The notes below the pieces were generated by a model, which saw only the letters and a list, made by a program, of their open reading frames with translations, had not been told where the DNA came from and searched no databases. 64,000 bases of DNA from Hungatella sp. UBA5385 (GTDB taxonomy: Bacteria; Bacillota; Clostridia; Lachnospirales; Lachnospiraceae): assembly GCA_002409995.1 (NCBI GenBank), contig DHOR01000040.1, positions 45,819 to 109,818 on the forward strand. Direction: 5' to 3'. Both the position numbers and the translations under genes were made by a program. Below are positions 36,433 through 44,572 of this stretch, piece by piece; within the stretch, counting starts at the first letter, position 1; each line of letters begins with the position of its first letter.

Positions 36433-36753
36433 ATGAATCCACAATTTAAAAAGGGGGTTCTGGAATTGGTTGTTCTGGAATCGGTACGTAAAAAGGATAT
36501 GTATGGCTATGAACTGGTAGAAGAGGTATCGAAGGTCATAGATGTAAACGAAGGCACCATATATCCTTTACTAAAAAGATTAACTAATGAACGGTACTTT
36601 GAAACATATCTCCGTGAATCTACAGAAGGACCGCCGAGAAAATATTATCATCTGACTGCAGCCGGTATCTTATATTGTGAGCAGCTGAAGAAGGAGTGGA
36701 CTGAATTTCAGGAACGGGTAAACAAATTCTTAAAGGAGCAGAAATATGAATAA
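36433..36753 (+). CDS. PadR-family transcriptional regulator
   Basis: 106 residues of the PadR winged-helix type: FKKGVLELVVLESVRKKDMY, VDVNEGTIYPLLKRLTNE, GPPRKYYHLTAAG. It overlaps the DUF1700 gene by 8 bases. In Clostridia this trio (PadR, DUF1700, secreted or anchored protein) behaves as an envelope-linked regulatory unit whose signal is unknown. Confidence 0.92.
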   Translation: MNPQFKKGVLELVVLESVRKKDMYGYELVEEVSKVIDVNEGTIYPLLKRLTNERYFETYLRESTEGPPRKYYHLTAAGILYCEQLKKEWTEFQERVNKFLKEQKYE

Positions 36754-37681
36754 GGACAATTTTTTAAAAGAGCTGGGGAAACACCTGGCTATATTAGATA
36801 GTAACGAACAAACGGATATACTTGGAGAGTATTCCCAGCATATTGATATGAAGATCAGCAACGGTTTAAGTGAAGAGGAAGCTACCAGAGATTTTGGCAG
36901 TGTGTCAGAACTGGCAGCAGAGATTCTGGAAGCTTATCATGTGAATCCTGAGTATCAAAAAGTAAGGTCGGCAAAGTACATACCTAACATAGAGAAGGCA
37001 ACAGAAGAGGGCAAAAAGGCATATGGCTCTATTGTACGCCTTTTGAAATGGCTTTCACAGAAATGTAAGACTGTTGGCGCATCGATCCTAAAGCTTATAA
37101 AAGCTTTATTTCGATCCATTGCCTCAATACCTTCCCTCCCAGGAAAGCTGCACAATAAAATCAAAGAAAGAAAATCCGTAGCTTACGACATAAATGCTGA
37201 TGATGTAAATTCCACTAATACGGTTACTAATAACATGAATGCAGAATCAACAAAAAGCAAACGAAGCCCTAATCCTGTAATTGGTTTTGTAAAACGATGC
37301 TTTTATTCATTGAAACATTTATTAAAATTGAGTGTAATCTTTATATATAAGTGCCTGTACTGGTGTATTAAGCTGGCATGGAATGCTTTTTTATTGTTTA
37401 TCTCTATATTCAGCGTTATGTGTACCTTAGTTTCATTATTTGTATTTGCTCTGATGATCACTTTGATCTTTCAGGGATATCCAGTCAAAGGACTTACTCT
37501 GATCATGATGGGCACTGTAGCATGCAGTGGTTCCTTCACCGTATTTTGTGCAAGTTTTCTTCCATTTAAGAGGGTTAAGGGCAAAGAAAAAGATAATGAC
37601 AAAGGAAGAGCTGACAACAATGAGATTGAGGAAGAAATTGTATTAACAGCCAATCTTCCAAAGGAGGTCCACAATGCGTAA
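36746..37681 (+). CDS. DUF1700-type membrane protein
   Basis: 311 residues. The N-terminal 70 residues match the DUF1700 pattern (FLKELGKHLAILDSNEQTDI, then YSQHIDMKISNGLSEEEAT). A long linker with basic stretches follows, and two to three membrane spans lie at about 205-275. It overlaps PadR upstream and the next gene downstream, so the three are co-translated. DUF1700 proteins are thought to be PadR partners or anti-regulators; biochemical function not established. Confidence 0.82.
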   Translation: MNKDNFLKELGKHLAILDSNEQTDILGEYSQHIDMKISNGLSEEEATRDFGSVSELAAEILEAYHVNPEYQKVRSAKYIPNIEKATEEGKKAYGSIVRLLKWLSQKCKTVGASILKLIKALFRSIASIPSLPGKLHNKIKERKSVAYDINADDVNSTNTVTNNMNAESTKSKRSPNPVIGFVKRCFYSLKHLLKLSVIFIYKCLYWCIKLAWNAFLLFISIFSVMCTLVSLFVFALMITLIFQGYPVKGLTLIMMGTVACSGSFTVFCASFLPFKRVKGKEKDNDKGRADNNEIEEEIVLTANLPKEVHNA

Positions 37682-38180
37682 ACTAACAAAAATTATGGCA
37701 GCAGTTTTCTGCTTTGGTGTTATATCAGCAGGAATCGGCTGTGGAGTTACATTTTCCGAATTCATCTCACTATCCTATGTGGGAGAGAGGCAGATGGGTA
37801 ATGAGGATATGAAAACTACAGTCCTTGACTATCCTTTCGAACCACAGAACAATCATAAACTTAAAATTGGCGGTCTCTATAACCTGCATCTTACAGAAGA
37901 AGACATTACTGTCAGTCAGGAGGTTCCATCTGATACAGTCCGTTTTCTGGTAACCTATAACACAGCAATAACAGAACCCATATTAAATACCTGGAATGAG
38001 GGATATGTTGGTATTGATATGTACTATGAAGTTGATGATTTTGAGATATTTATGTACTCCAAGGATCGGGTTTTAGAAGACCTTAAAAATCGGGAATTGG
38101 CTTCCTACACAACGACCACAATTACAGATATCAATATTCTTGTAAATCCTGATACTAAGAATTATATAACAATAGAATGA
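37674..38180 (+). CDS. Membrane-anchored protein of the PadR/DUF1700 operon
   Basis: 168 residues with one N-terminal hydrophobic segment (about 7-27) and an exported beta-rich remainder. It takes the place held by DUF4097-type adhesin-like proteins in comparable operons, but I cannot confirm that family by eye. It overlaps the preceding gene by 8 bases. Confidence 0.7.
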   Translation: MRKLTKIMAAVFCFGVISAGIGCGVTFSEFISLSYVGERQMGNEDMKTTVLDYPFEPQNNHKLKIGGLYNLHLTEEDITVSQEVPSDTVRFLVTYNTAITEPILNTWNEGYVGIDMYYEVDDFEIFMYSKDRVLEDLKNRELASYTTTTITDINILVNPDTKNYITIE

Positions 38181-38235
38181 TAACAGCGACATGCAATACG
38201 TGATATACAATACGCAATACACAATAAGCCACATC

Positions 38236-38266
38236 AGGGGCAGCACATATAACGTGCTGTCTCTTT
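38236..38266 (+). terminator. Terminator of the PadR operon
   Basis: CAGCAC...GTGCTG stem followed by TCTCTTTT. Confidence 0.65.
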
Positions 38267-38333
38267 TATATGAAACATACAATTTCATGCATATTTCCAT
38301 TGATTTTATAACAACCTTAACTTAGAATAATAA

Positions 38334-38362
38334 TAGCCATCAGTAACATGGATGGCTTTTGT
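38334..38362 (+). terminator. Small terminator-like hairpin upstream of dus
   Basis: AGCCATC / GATGGCT with TTTTGTT after it, 80 bases before the dus start. Confidence 0.6.
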
Positions 38363-38372
38363 TATTAATTAG

Positions 38373-38422
38373 GAAGTAACCGTATTTCGATGCGGTAGTC
38401 TGCAAGGCGGTTACTTTTGAAG
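38373..38422 (+). promoter_or_regulatory. Long hairpin in the dus leader
   Basis: AAGTAACCG (from 38373) pairs with CGGTTACTT (38413-38421) around a 30-base loop, 20 bases upstream of the dus ATG. No known riboswitch was recognised; with the preceding small terminator it could form an attenuator. Confidence 0.45.
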
Positions 38423-38441
38423 AATACAGCGGGGAAATATA

Positions 38442-39407
38442 ATGATTAAATGCAAACCAATACGTGTAGGAGGCATTCTGCTTCCAACCAACGTACTTAT
38501 GGCACCATTAGCAGGCTATACCTGTTATCCTTTCCGCATCCTGTGTCAGGAATTGGGCGCAGGACTGTGTTTTACGGAAATGGTCAGTGCCAATGCTTTA
38601 AAATATAAAGATAAAGCAACAGAACAACTGCTTTTTACAACATCAGAAGAAAAGATCAAAGCAGTCCAGCTATTAGGCTCTGATCCTGCAGTTATGGAGC
38701 GGGCTGCCTGCAGTGAGAGACTGTCAGAATTTGATATTATAGATATTAATATGGGCTGCCCTGTTCCCAATGTATTTAAAAGCGGAGAGGGAAGTGCCCT
38801 GTTAGGAGATTTAAGAAAAGCTTCGGCAATTATAAGAGGCTGTAAAAGAAGCGGAAAACCTGTTACAGTAAAATTCCGTATAGGTATTAAGGAAGATTAT
38901 CTCTATGCTGCTGAACTGGCGAAGATGTGTGAAGATTCAGGCGCTGATATGATCTCCATCCATGGAAGAAGCCGAAGTATGATGTATGAAGGAATCCCTT
39001 ATTATGATCAAATGGAGCAGGCAAAATCTGCTGTCTCTATTCCTGTAATCGCTAACGGAGGAATATTTTCTGAAGAGGAGGCTTCTTATATGATGGAAGC
39101 TACAGGTGCAGATGGAATTATGATAGGCAGATATGGACTGCAGGACCCATTTGTCTTCAGCCGGTTGACAGGTAAGAAAACAGATAAGGACAAATATAGA
39201 ATTATTTCTGAGCAGCTGGAACTAACTTCCAGATATTATGATGAAACCTATACCATGACTTATATTAGAAAGCTCGCTTCCTATTGTATGAAAAAACGAC
39301 AGGGAACAAAGCAGTATAAACTGAAACTCTATCAATGCGGCAATCTTGCAGAGATGAGAGAGATTATAAAAGATATTTTTTACGAAGGAGAGGAGATCGA
39401 ATCGTGA
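38442..39407 (+). CDS. dus: tRNA-dihydrouridine synthase
   Basis: 321 residues, FMN-dependent Dus family TIM barrel. N-terminal APLAGYTCYPFR, the catalytic cysteine in DINMGCPVPNVFKSGEGSAL (near residue 107), the phosphate-binding VIANGGIFS and MIGRYGLQDP. It reduces uridine to dihydrouridine in tRNA D-loops. Which positions it modifies is not clear. The stop overlaps the GTG start of the giant leucine-rich protein by four bases. Confidence 0.93.
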   Translation: MIKCKPIRVGGILLPTNVLMAPLAGYTCYPFRILCQELGAGLCFTEMVSANALKYKDKATEQLLFTTSEEKIKAVQLLGSDPAVMERAACSERLSEFDIIDINMGCPVPNVFKSGEGSALLGDLRKASAIIRGCKRSGKPVTVKFRIGIKEDYLYAAELAKMCEDSGADMISIHGRSRSMMYEGIPYYDQMEQAKSAVSIPVIANGGIFSEEEASYMMEATGADGIMIGRYGLQDPFVFSRLTGKKTDKDKYRIISEQLELTSRYYDETYTMTYIRKLASYCMKKRQGTKQYKLKLYQCGNLAEMREIIKDIFYEGEEIES

Positions 39408-42400
39408 ATATAGAAAATTACTTGACTATAGAAGATGGAGTTCTGACAGCATGCAATTCACGGGAGACCTCTGTTACAATACCACATGATGTTCATACCA
39501 TAGGAGAAGGTGCTTTTAAAGGCTGTGTCTCCTTAGAGGAAGTATTTGTCCCTGAAACTGTAACTGCCATCTTAAAAGATGCATTTAAAGGCTGCCGTAA
39601 TTTAAAACAAATTGAATTACCCAAAATGCTGACTGTTCTGGGAGATTATGCATTTCACCGCTGCCACAGTCTAAGCTCCATTATTCTGCCTCCCTCTGTG
39701 GATAGTCTGGGAAACTGTGTGTTCCTGTACTGTGACAGTCTGGAAACTGTGTCCATGCCAGGAGTGAAGAAGCTGGGCGCACAGGTGTTTTTAAATGATA
39801 TTCAACTAAGGGAAATAGAAATTTCCACAGAACTTGATGGTTTAAGTATCTGTGACTGTTTTACAGGATGTGGTAACCTTAGGAATATCCATTTCTCTGA
39901 CGGAACTGCATACCATATGGTCAATGCAGTAGCTGCCATTTCTTCCGGCTCAGATGCCCCGCCTCTTGTAAAAACCATTGCAGCAGATGTATGCAGAATG
40001 ATGGAGCTGGAAGATGGAGTCATTACTAAATTTCTGACCAATCTAAAGAATGTGGAGCTTGCAGAAGGAATTACTGCCATTGGAAAGAGCTGTTTTTTTG
40101 ATAAAAAGGGGATTATTACAGTTACTCTGCCGAAAAGTCTTAAGGAAATCGGAAGCAGAGCATTTCGCAACTGTATTAATTTAGAACAGGTGGAGTTTGG
40201 CAGTGATGATGTGATCATTCATAAGGATGCATTTAAAAATTGTTCCACACTTCGATATATCCGAACAGCCGATGGTAAGAAATATGAACTAAAAGGGCTT
40301 ACTTCCATATCAGATGAGAAGGTGCCGGCTCTGGTTGAGACAATCCACAATCAGATATTAGGCAATTTCTTAATCAGTGGAACCACCCTTTTAAAATATA
40401 GAGGTTCAGAGGACAGAGTGGTAGTTCCCGAGGGCATTACTGTAATCGGAGAACGGGCATTTGCAGGGAATGAAGCCATTGACAGAGTTATTCTCCCTGA
40501 ATCAGTGACAGTTATAGAAGAAGAGGCTTTTGCTGACTGTGTTGTACTTCAGACCATACAGATTCCTGATGGGTTGAAAGAACTTAATAAGGGAGCTTTT
40601 ATCAACTGCCTGAAATTAATCCGCATCATTTTACCTGATTCCTTAAAAATAATCGGTGAATCAGCCTTTAACAGATGTGGTTTGTTAAATGAAGTCAGTC
40701 TGGGGAACGAGACAACAACCATTGGTCCCATGGCATTTTACGGCTGTCAGAAGCTTAAGGAAATCCTCCTTCCTGACAGTTTGAAATATATTGGTGATAT
40801 GGTATTTTATCAATGCACCGCTTTAAAACAAATAAAACTGCCTTCTGATATCATATCTCTGGGAAATCATGCATTTACACTATCAGGGCTTCGAAAGGCT
40901 GTTGTTGCATGTACTCCTAAACACTACGGAATGGATGTATTCTCTAAGTGTAAAAAGCTTAAAATCCTGGAGTTTACAGAAGGAGTTTTCCACATTGGTG
41001 ATAAACTTGCTTTTCAATGTGAAAATCTTACCTATGTGACAATTCCAGATAGCGTAAAAACTATAGGGAGACATTCCTTTGAAAGATCAAAATATCTTCA
41101 GAATCTACCTGTACCTAAAATGGCCGGTTCCATCTTACTAGATGGCAGTGATCTGTCCGGTGAAGTTATCATTCCGGATACAGTTACTGCTATAGCCGGC
41201 GGGGCTTTTTATGAAAACAAAACACTTACTTCTATCACTCTGCCTGATACACTAACTGATATTGGACCAGGTGCATTTTGCAGTTGTACAGATATTACTG
41301 AAATTATACTGCCGCCCTGCATCTCAGAGATAAAGGACAGTGTATTTGCTTACTGTACTTCTCTTCGGTATGTAAAAGGAGGAGCTATAAAGGCTATTCA
41401 CAAACAGGCATTTATGGATTGCAGCAGTCTGGTGGAAATTCCTGATCTTGGTAAATGTTCTTTTATTGAAGACAAGGCGTTTTATGGATGTGTCCAGCTG
41501 AAAGAACCGGGAGAGTTGGGCAAATCATTTGATTTCGGTTTAACTGGTGATTCTGGTTTAACTGGTGATTCTGGTTTAACTATTGATCACAGCTTAACTA
41601 TTGGTGATATGGCATTTCATGGTACAAGATTCTTCTCTGAATTAAAAGAACAAACTTCTCTTGTAAAGATTGGAAACACTATAATTGATGGAAAAGATTG
41701 TGATGGTGGTGTTGTAATTCCGGAAGGAACTATTAAGGTTGGGGATTATGCTTTCTATGGTAATGACTCCATTACGGAGGTGCAATTTCCTGCCAGTATT
41801 AAGGAATTGGGAGCCTATGCATTTTCTGGCTGTAAGAATTTATCTGTTATCACATTTGCCGGGGAATTGACCTCAGTGGGAGAGGCGGCTTTTGAAGCGT
41901 GTATAAGCCTAAAAAAAGTTACAATAGAAGTAAATATAATAGGAAAAAGGGCATTTGCCTGGTGCGAAAAACTCAGGGAGGTTTCCTGCCCTGTTACATT
42001 TTCTATTGAAGATGAAGGGTTTATTGGGTGTAAAGAGCTTTTACACTGGAATTTTCCTCATATAAAGAAAATTGGCAATGGAGCTTTCTCAGAGTGTGCA
42101 GCACTTAAGAAATTTACAATGGAGAAGGTTCAATGGATAGGAGCCAGAGCTTTTGAGCGGTGTGATTCTCTCAGGGAGATTTCTTTTCATGAAGATGTCA
42201 CAATAAGAGCTCATGCATTTGAGGATTGCAGTCATTTAAAAACTGTCAGTATGGCTTCAGATAACAGTATCCATCTGGGCAGCTACGGATTTTCCGGATG
42301 TACGGCAATCAATAAAGTGATTATAGATGGTTATGTATGGAAGCTGGAAGGATACAATTCCTTATTCTCCCCAGGAATTCCTCAGGCTGTGAGAGAAATA

Positions 42401-43477
42401 TATTCAAGTGTACTTAGCTGCTTTACCATTGATGAGAATCTGGTTCTTCTGGAATATCACAACAATGGAAGATATGTGTTGATTCCGGAAGGAGTTACAG
42501 GAATCGGTGATCAGGTATTTCAGGATAAATCACGTCTGGAAGAGATTGATCTGCCAGACAACGTTACCTCTATTGGTGCCAGAGCATTTGACAAGACATT
42601 ATGGTTGGAGAAACAACGTACTTTACAGGGTGCACTTCCAGTCATTATAAAGCATATTATCATTGATGGTCTTTTCTGCAGTGGTGATCTTGTATTTCCC
42701 GAAGATGTGAAAGAAATTGCAGGCTGGGCATTTGCCAATTGCCTTGATTTAACAAGAATTACTTTCCTTTCAGACAGGATAAAAGTAAATAATCATGCAT
42801 TCCGCAATTGTGTTCATTTAAAACAGATCGTTCTTGCAGATGGACAGACTTTTCCTCTAAAAGGAAAAACAGAAGAGGATGATGATCTGCCTCCTGTTGT
42901 TTCACGCATTATTGAAGACTGTTTTAACTGCTTTAAAACAACTGAGGAACAAGTTCTGACGGAATGTACTGGTAATATCAGCCGTTTAACCCTTCCTGAC
43001 GGCATTCAAGTAATAGGAAAAGGAGCATTTAAAAACAGCAATCTGCTTACATTTATTACGCTGGCTCCTGGAACACAAATCATTGGAAACAATGCCTTTG
43101 AACAGTGTAAATGGTTAGAGCACGTATCTCAAACCTCACAGCTGGAACAGATTCATGCTATGGCATTTTCCGGCTGTATCCGTTTGAAAAGTCTGGAGCC
43201 GCTTACTGCTCTTAGATATCTTGGAGAACGTGCCTTTGAGAATTGTACCGCTCTGGAGGAGATCATTCTTCCTGAAGGATTGGAGGAGATTCCCAAACGG
43301 GCTTTCTATCGCTGTCATCAATTAAAGAGAATTACATTGCCATCTACCATCAAACGGATTGGAGAGGAAGCTTTTGCCTTCTGCTATCAGCTTCCACAGC
43401 TTCAACTGCCTGAAGGAGTCGAATTAGCCGGTGAGCGGACGTTTGCGTGGTGTTATGGAAGAGAGGCTGTTTTATGA
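39404..43477 (+). CDS. Giant BspA-type leucine-rich-repeat protein without a signal peptide
   Basis: 1357 residues built almost wholly of LRR_5-type (BspA/TpLRR) repeats of about 23 residues with the pattern IG..AF..C..L..I.LP, for example LGDYAFHRCHSLSSIILP. The GTG at 39404 lies behind GGAGAGGAG and overlaps the dus stop codon. The protein starts MNIENYLTIEDGVLTA with no signal peptide, lipobox, membrane span or sorting motif that I can see, so it appears cytoplasmic, unlike most BspA proteins, which are secreted. A four-copy hexapeptide repeat lies near residues 712-735. Overlaps at both ends place it in one transcript with dus and the aldo/keto reductase. Function unknown; a scaffold is one possibility. 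Confidence 0.85.
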   Translation: MNIENYLTIEDGVLTACNSRETSVTIPHDVHTIGEGAFKGCVSLEEVFVPETVTAILKDAFKGCRNLKQIELPKMLTVLGDYAFHRCHSLSSIILPPSVDSLGNCVFLYCDSLETVSMPGVKKLGAQVFLNDIQLREIEISTELDGLSICDCFTGCGNLRNIHFSDGTAYHMVNAVAAISSGSDAPPLVKTIAADVCRMMELEDGVITKFLTNLKNVELAEGITAIGKSCFFDKKGIITVTLPKSLKEIGSRAFRNCINLEQVEFGSDDVIIHKDAFKNCSTLRYIRTADGKKYELKGLTSISDEKVPALVETIHNQILGNFLISGTTLLKYRGSEDRVVVPEGITVIGERAFAGNEAIDRVILPESVTVIEEEAFADCVVLQTIQIPDGLKELNKGAFINCLKLIRIILPDSLKIIGESAFNRCGLLNEVSLGNETTTIGPMAFYGCQKLKEILLPDSLKYIGDMVFYQCTALKQIKLPSDIISLGNHAFTLSGLRKAVVACTPKHYGMDVFSKCKKLKILEFTEGVFHIGDKLAFQCENLTYVTIPDSVKTIGRHSFERSKYLQNLPVPKMAGSILLDGSDLSGEVIIPDTVTAIAGGAFYENKTLTSITLPDTLTDIGPGAFCSCTDITEIILPPCISEIKDSVFAYCTSLRYVKGGAIKAIHKQAFMDCSSLVEIPDLGKCSFIEDKAFYGCVQLKEPGELGKSFDFGLTGDSGLTGDSGLTIDHSLTIGDMAFHGTRFFSELKEQTSLVKIGNTIIDGKDCDGGVVIPEGTIKVGDYAFYGNDSITEVQFPASIKELGAYAFSGCKNLSVITFAGELTSVGEAAFEACISLKKVTIEVNIIGKRAFAWCEKLREVSCPVTFSIEDEGFIGCKELLHWNFPHIKKIGNGAFSECAALKKFTMEKVQWIGARAFERCDSLREISFHEDVTIRAHAFEDCSHLKTVSMASDNSIHLGSYGFSGCTAINKVIIDGYVWKLEGYNSLFSPGIPQAVREIYSSVLSCFTIDENLVLLEYHNNGRYVLIPEGVTGIGDQVFQDKSRLEEIDLPDNVTSIGARAFDKTLWLEKQRTLQGALPVIIKHIIIDGLFCSGDLVFPEDVKEIAGWAFANCLDLTRITFLSDRIKVNNHAFRNCVHLKQIVLADGQTFPLKGKTEEDDDLPPVVSRIIEDCFNCFKTTEEQVLTECTGNISRLTLPDGIQVIGKGAFKNSNLLTFITLAPGTQIIGNNAFEQCKWLEHVSQTSQLEQIHAMAFSGCIRLKSLEPLTALRYLGERAFENCTALEEIILPEGLEEIPKRAFYRCHQLKRITLPSTIKRIGEEAFAFCYQLPQLQLPEGVELAGERTFAWCYGREAVL
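41537..41608 (+). repeat. 18-bp tandem repeat inside the leucine-rich protein gene
   Basis: GGTTTAACTGGTGATTCT occurs twice exactly (41537-41554, 41555-41572), then twice in degenerate form to 41608, encoding GLTGDS-GLTGDS-GLTIDH-SLTIGD. It can gain or lose units in frame. Confidence 0.9.
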
Positions 43478-44550
43478 GATACAGAAAACTTGGTAATACA
43501 GGGCTTACAGTATCGGAAATAGGATTTGGCACAATCCCCATTTTAAGCGGCAATGTGCCTGTTCTTCCTGATTACTACAGCCCTGATACAGAAACAGCAA
43601 TTAATATTATGACACATGCACTGAATCTGGGCTGCAATCTCTTTGACACTGCCATTGTGCCTGAATATGGTGATGCTGAAATTAAACTGGGGGCTTTTGC
43701 CAAAAGAGTTGGACGGGAAAAGATCATTATTTCTGATAAATCCAGATTTTTTACAGGCAACGAGATATATGAGGCAGTCCTTACCTCCTGTGAAAATCTG
43801 GGAACCTATGCTGACATCTACTTTGCACATCAGGTAGATCCTGGTAATGCAGAAGCCACCTTTGGCCCCTATGGGGCTGTTCATGCTCTGACTGAGCTAA
43901 AAGCTGAAGGAAAAATCCGTTTTACAGGAATCGCTTCCCATTATTACGACATTCTTCTTCGTGGTGCAAAAGACCCAAGAATCGATGTTCTTCAGGGCAG
44001 CGGGAATATACTGGAGCGGGGGATGCTGGATAGAATAGAGCGAGAGTCTGCATTTTCCACAAAGGGATTGCTAATTAATAAAGTTTATGCAGCAGGTATA
44101 CTTCCTGGATATTTTCCAGTAGAGACTTTGATCGAAGGAGTTCTTTCCTATCCTATATCAAGTGCTCTGATCGGTCTTGGGACCATTACTGAGGTGGATC
44201 AGGCTCTTACAGGGGATTTTTCCTCTGAACACAGACCTGATTATCGGGAAATTCTCTCAGTGCTTAAAAAGAACTTTTCTCCCATCCTTTGTGACCGCTG
44301 TCAGAAATGCTATTGTGTACATAATACAGAGATTCACACTGTATTCAGACAGTTTAACTATTATTTTCTCGGCAAAAACTATTGGGCTTTGCGAAAACTG
44401 GATTTAAATATCAGGGAAAGTGCAGAGTCATGTAACCGATGTACAGACAGGTCCTGTATGAAGCAATGTCCAAGAGGTCTTAAGATTCCTCAATTAATGA
44501 ATCAAATCAGGAATCTGACAGAGGCTCATATTAGGAATTCCATTATATAA
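43474..44550 (+). CDS. Aldo/keto reductase with C-terminal ferredoxin-like cysteines
   Basis: 358 residues. The N-terminus MRYRKLGNTGLTVSEIGFGT is typical of the family, with the catalytic-type aspartate and lysine in NLFDTA and IISDKSR. The last 90 residues contain CDRCQKCYC and CNRCTDRSCMKQCPRG, reminiscent of 4Fe-4S-binding aldo/keto reductases (PF13534-type), though the spacing is unusual. The ATG overlaps the stop codon of the leucine-rich protein. Substrate unknown. Confidence 0.85.
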   Translation: MRYRKLGNTGLTVSEIGFGTIPILSGNVPVLPDYYSPDTETAINIMTHALNLGCNLFDTAIVPEYGDAEIKLGAFAKRVGREKIIISDKSRFFTGNEIYEAVLTSCENLGTYADIYFAHQVDPGNAEATFGPYGAVHALTELKAEGKIRFTGIASHYYDILLRGAKDPRIDVLQGSGNILERGMLDRIERESAFSTKGLLINKVYAAGILPGYFPVETLIEGVLSYPISSALIGLGTITEVDQALTGDFSSEHRPDYREILSVLKKNFSPILCDRCQKCYCVHNTEIHTVFRQFNYYFLGKNYWALRKLDLNIRESAESCNRCTDRSCMKQCPRGLKIPQLMNQIRNLTEAHIRNSII

Positions 44551-44572
44551 GAGCATTACTAAGGAGCATCAT

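Noticed and set aside
38194..38226. CAATAC-type short repeats after the PadR operon
   Set aside because: Low-complexity slippage-like sequence with no coding or structural consequence seen.
39404..43477. Leucine-rich protein as a phage or surface adhesin
   Set aside because: No export signal or anchor, and it is embedded by overlaps in a housekeeping-like operon.
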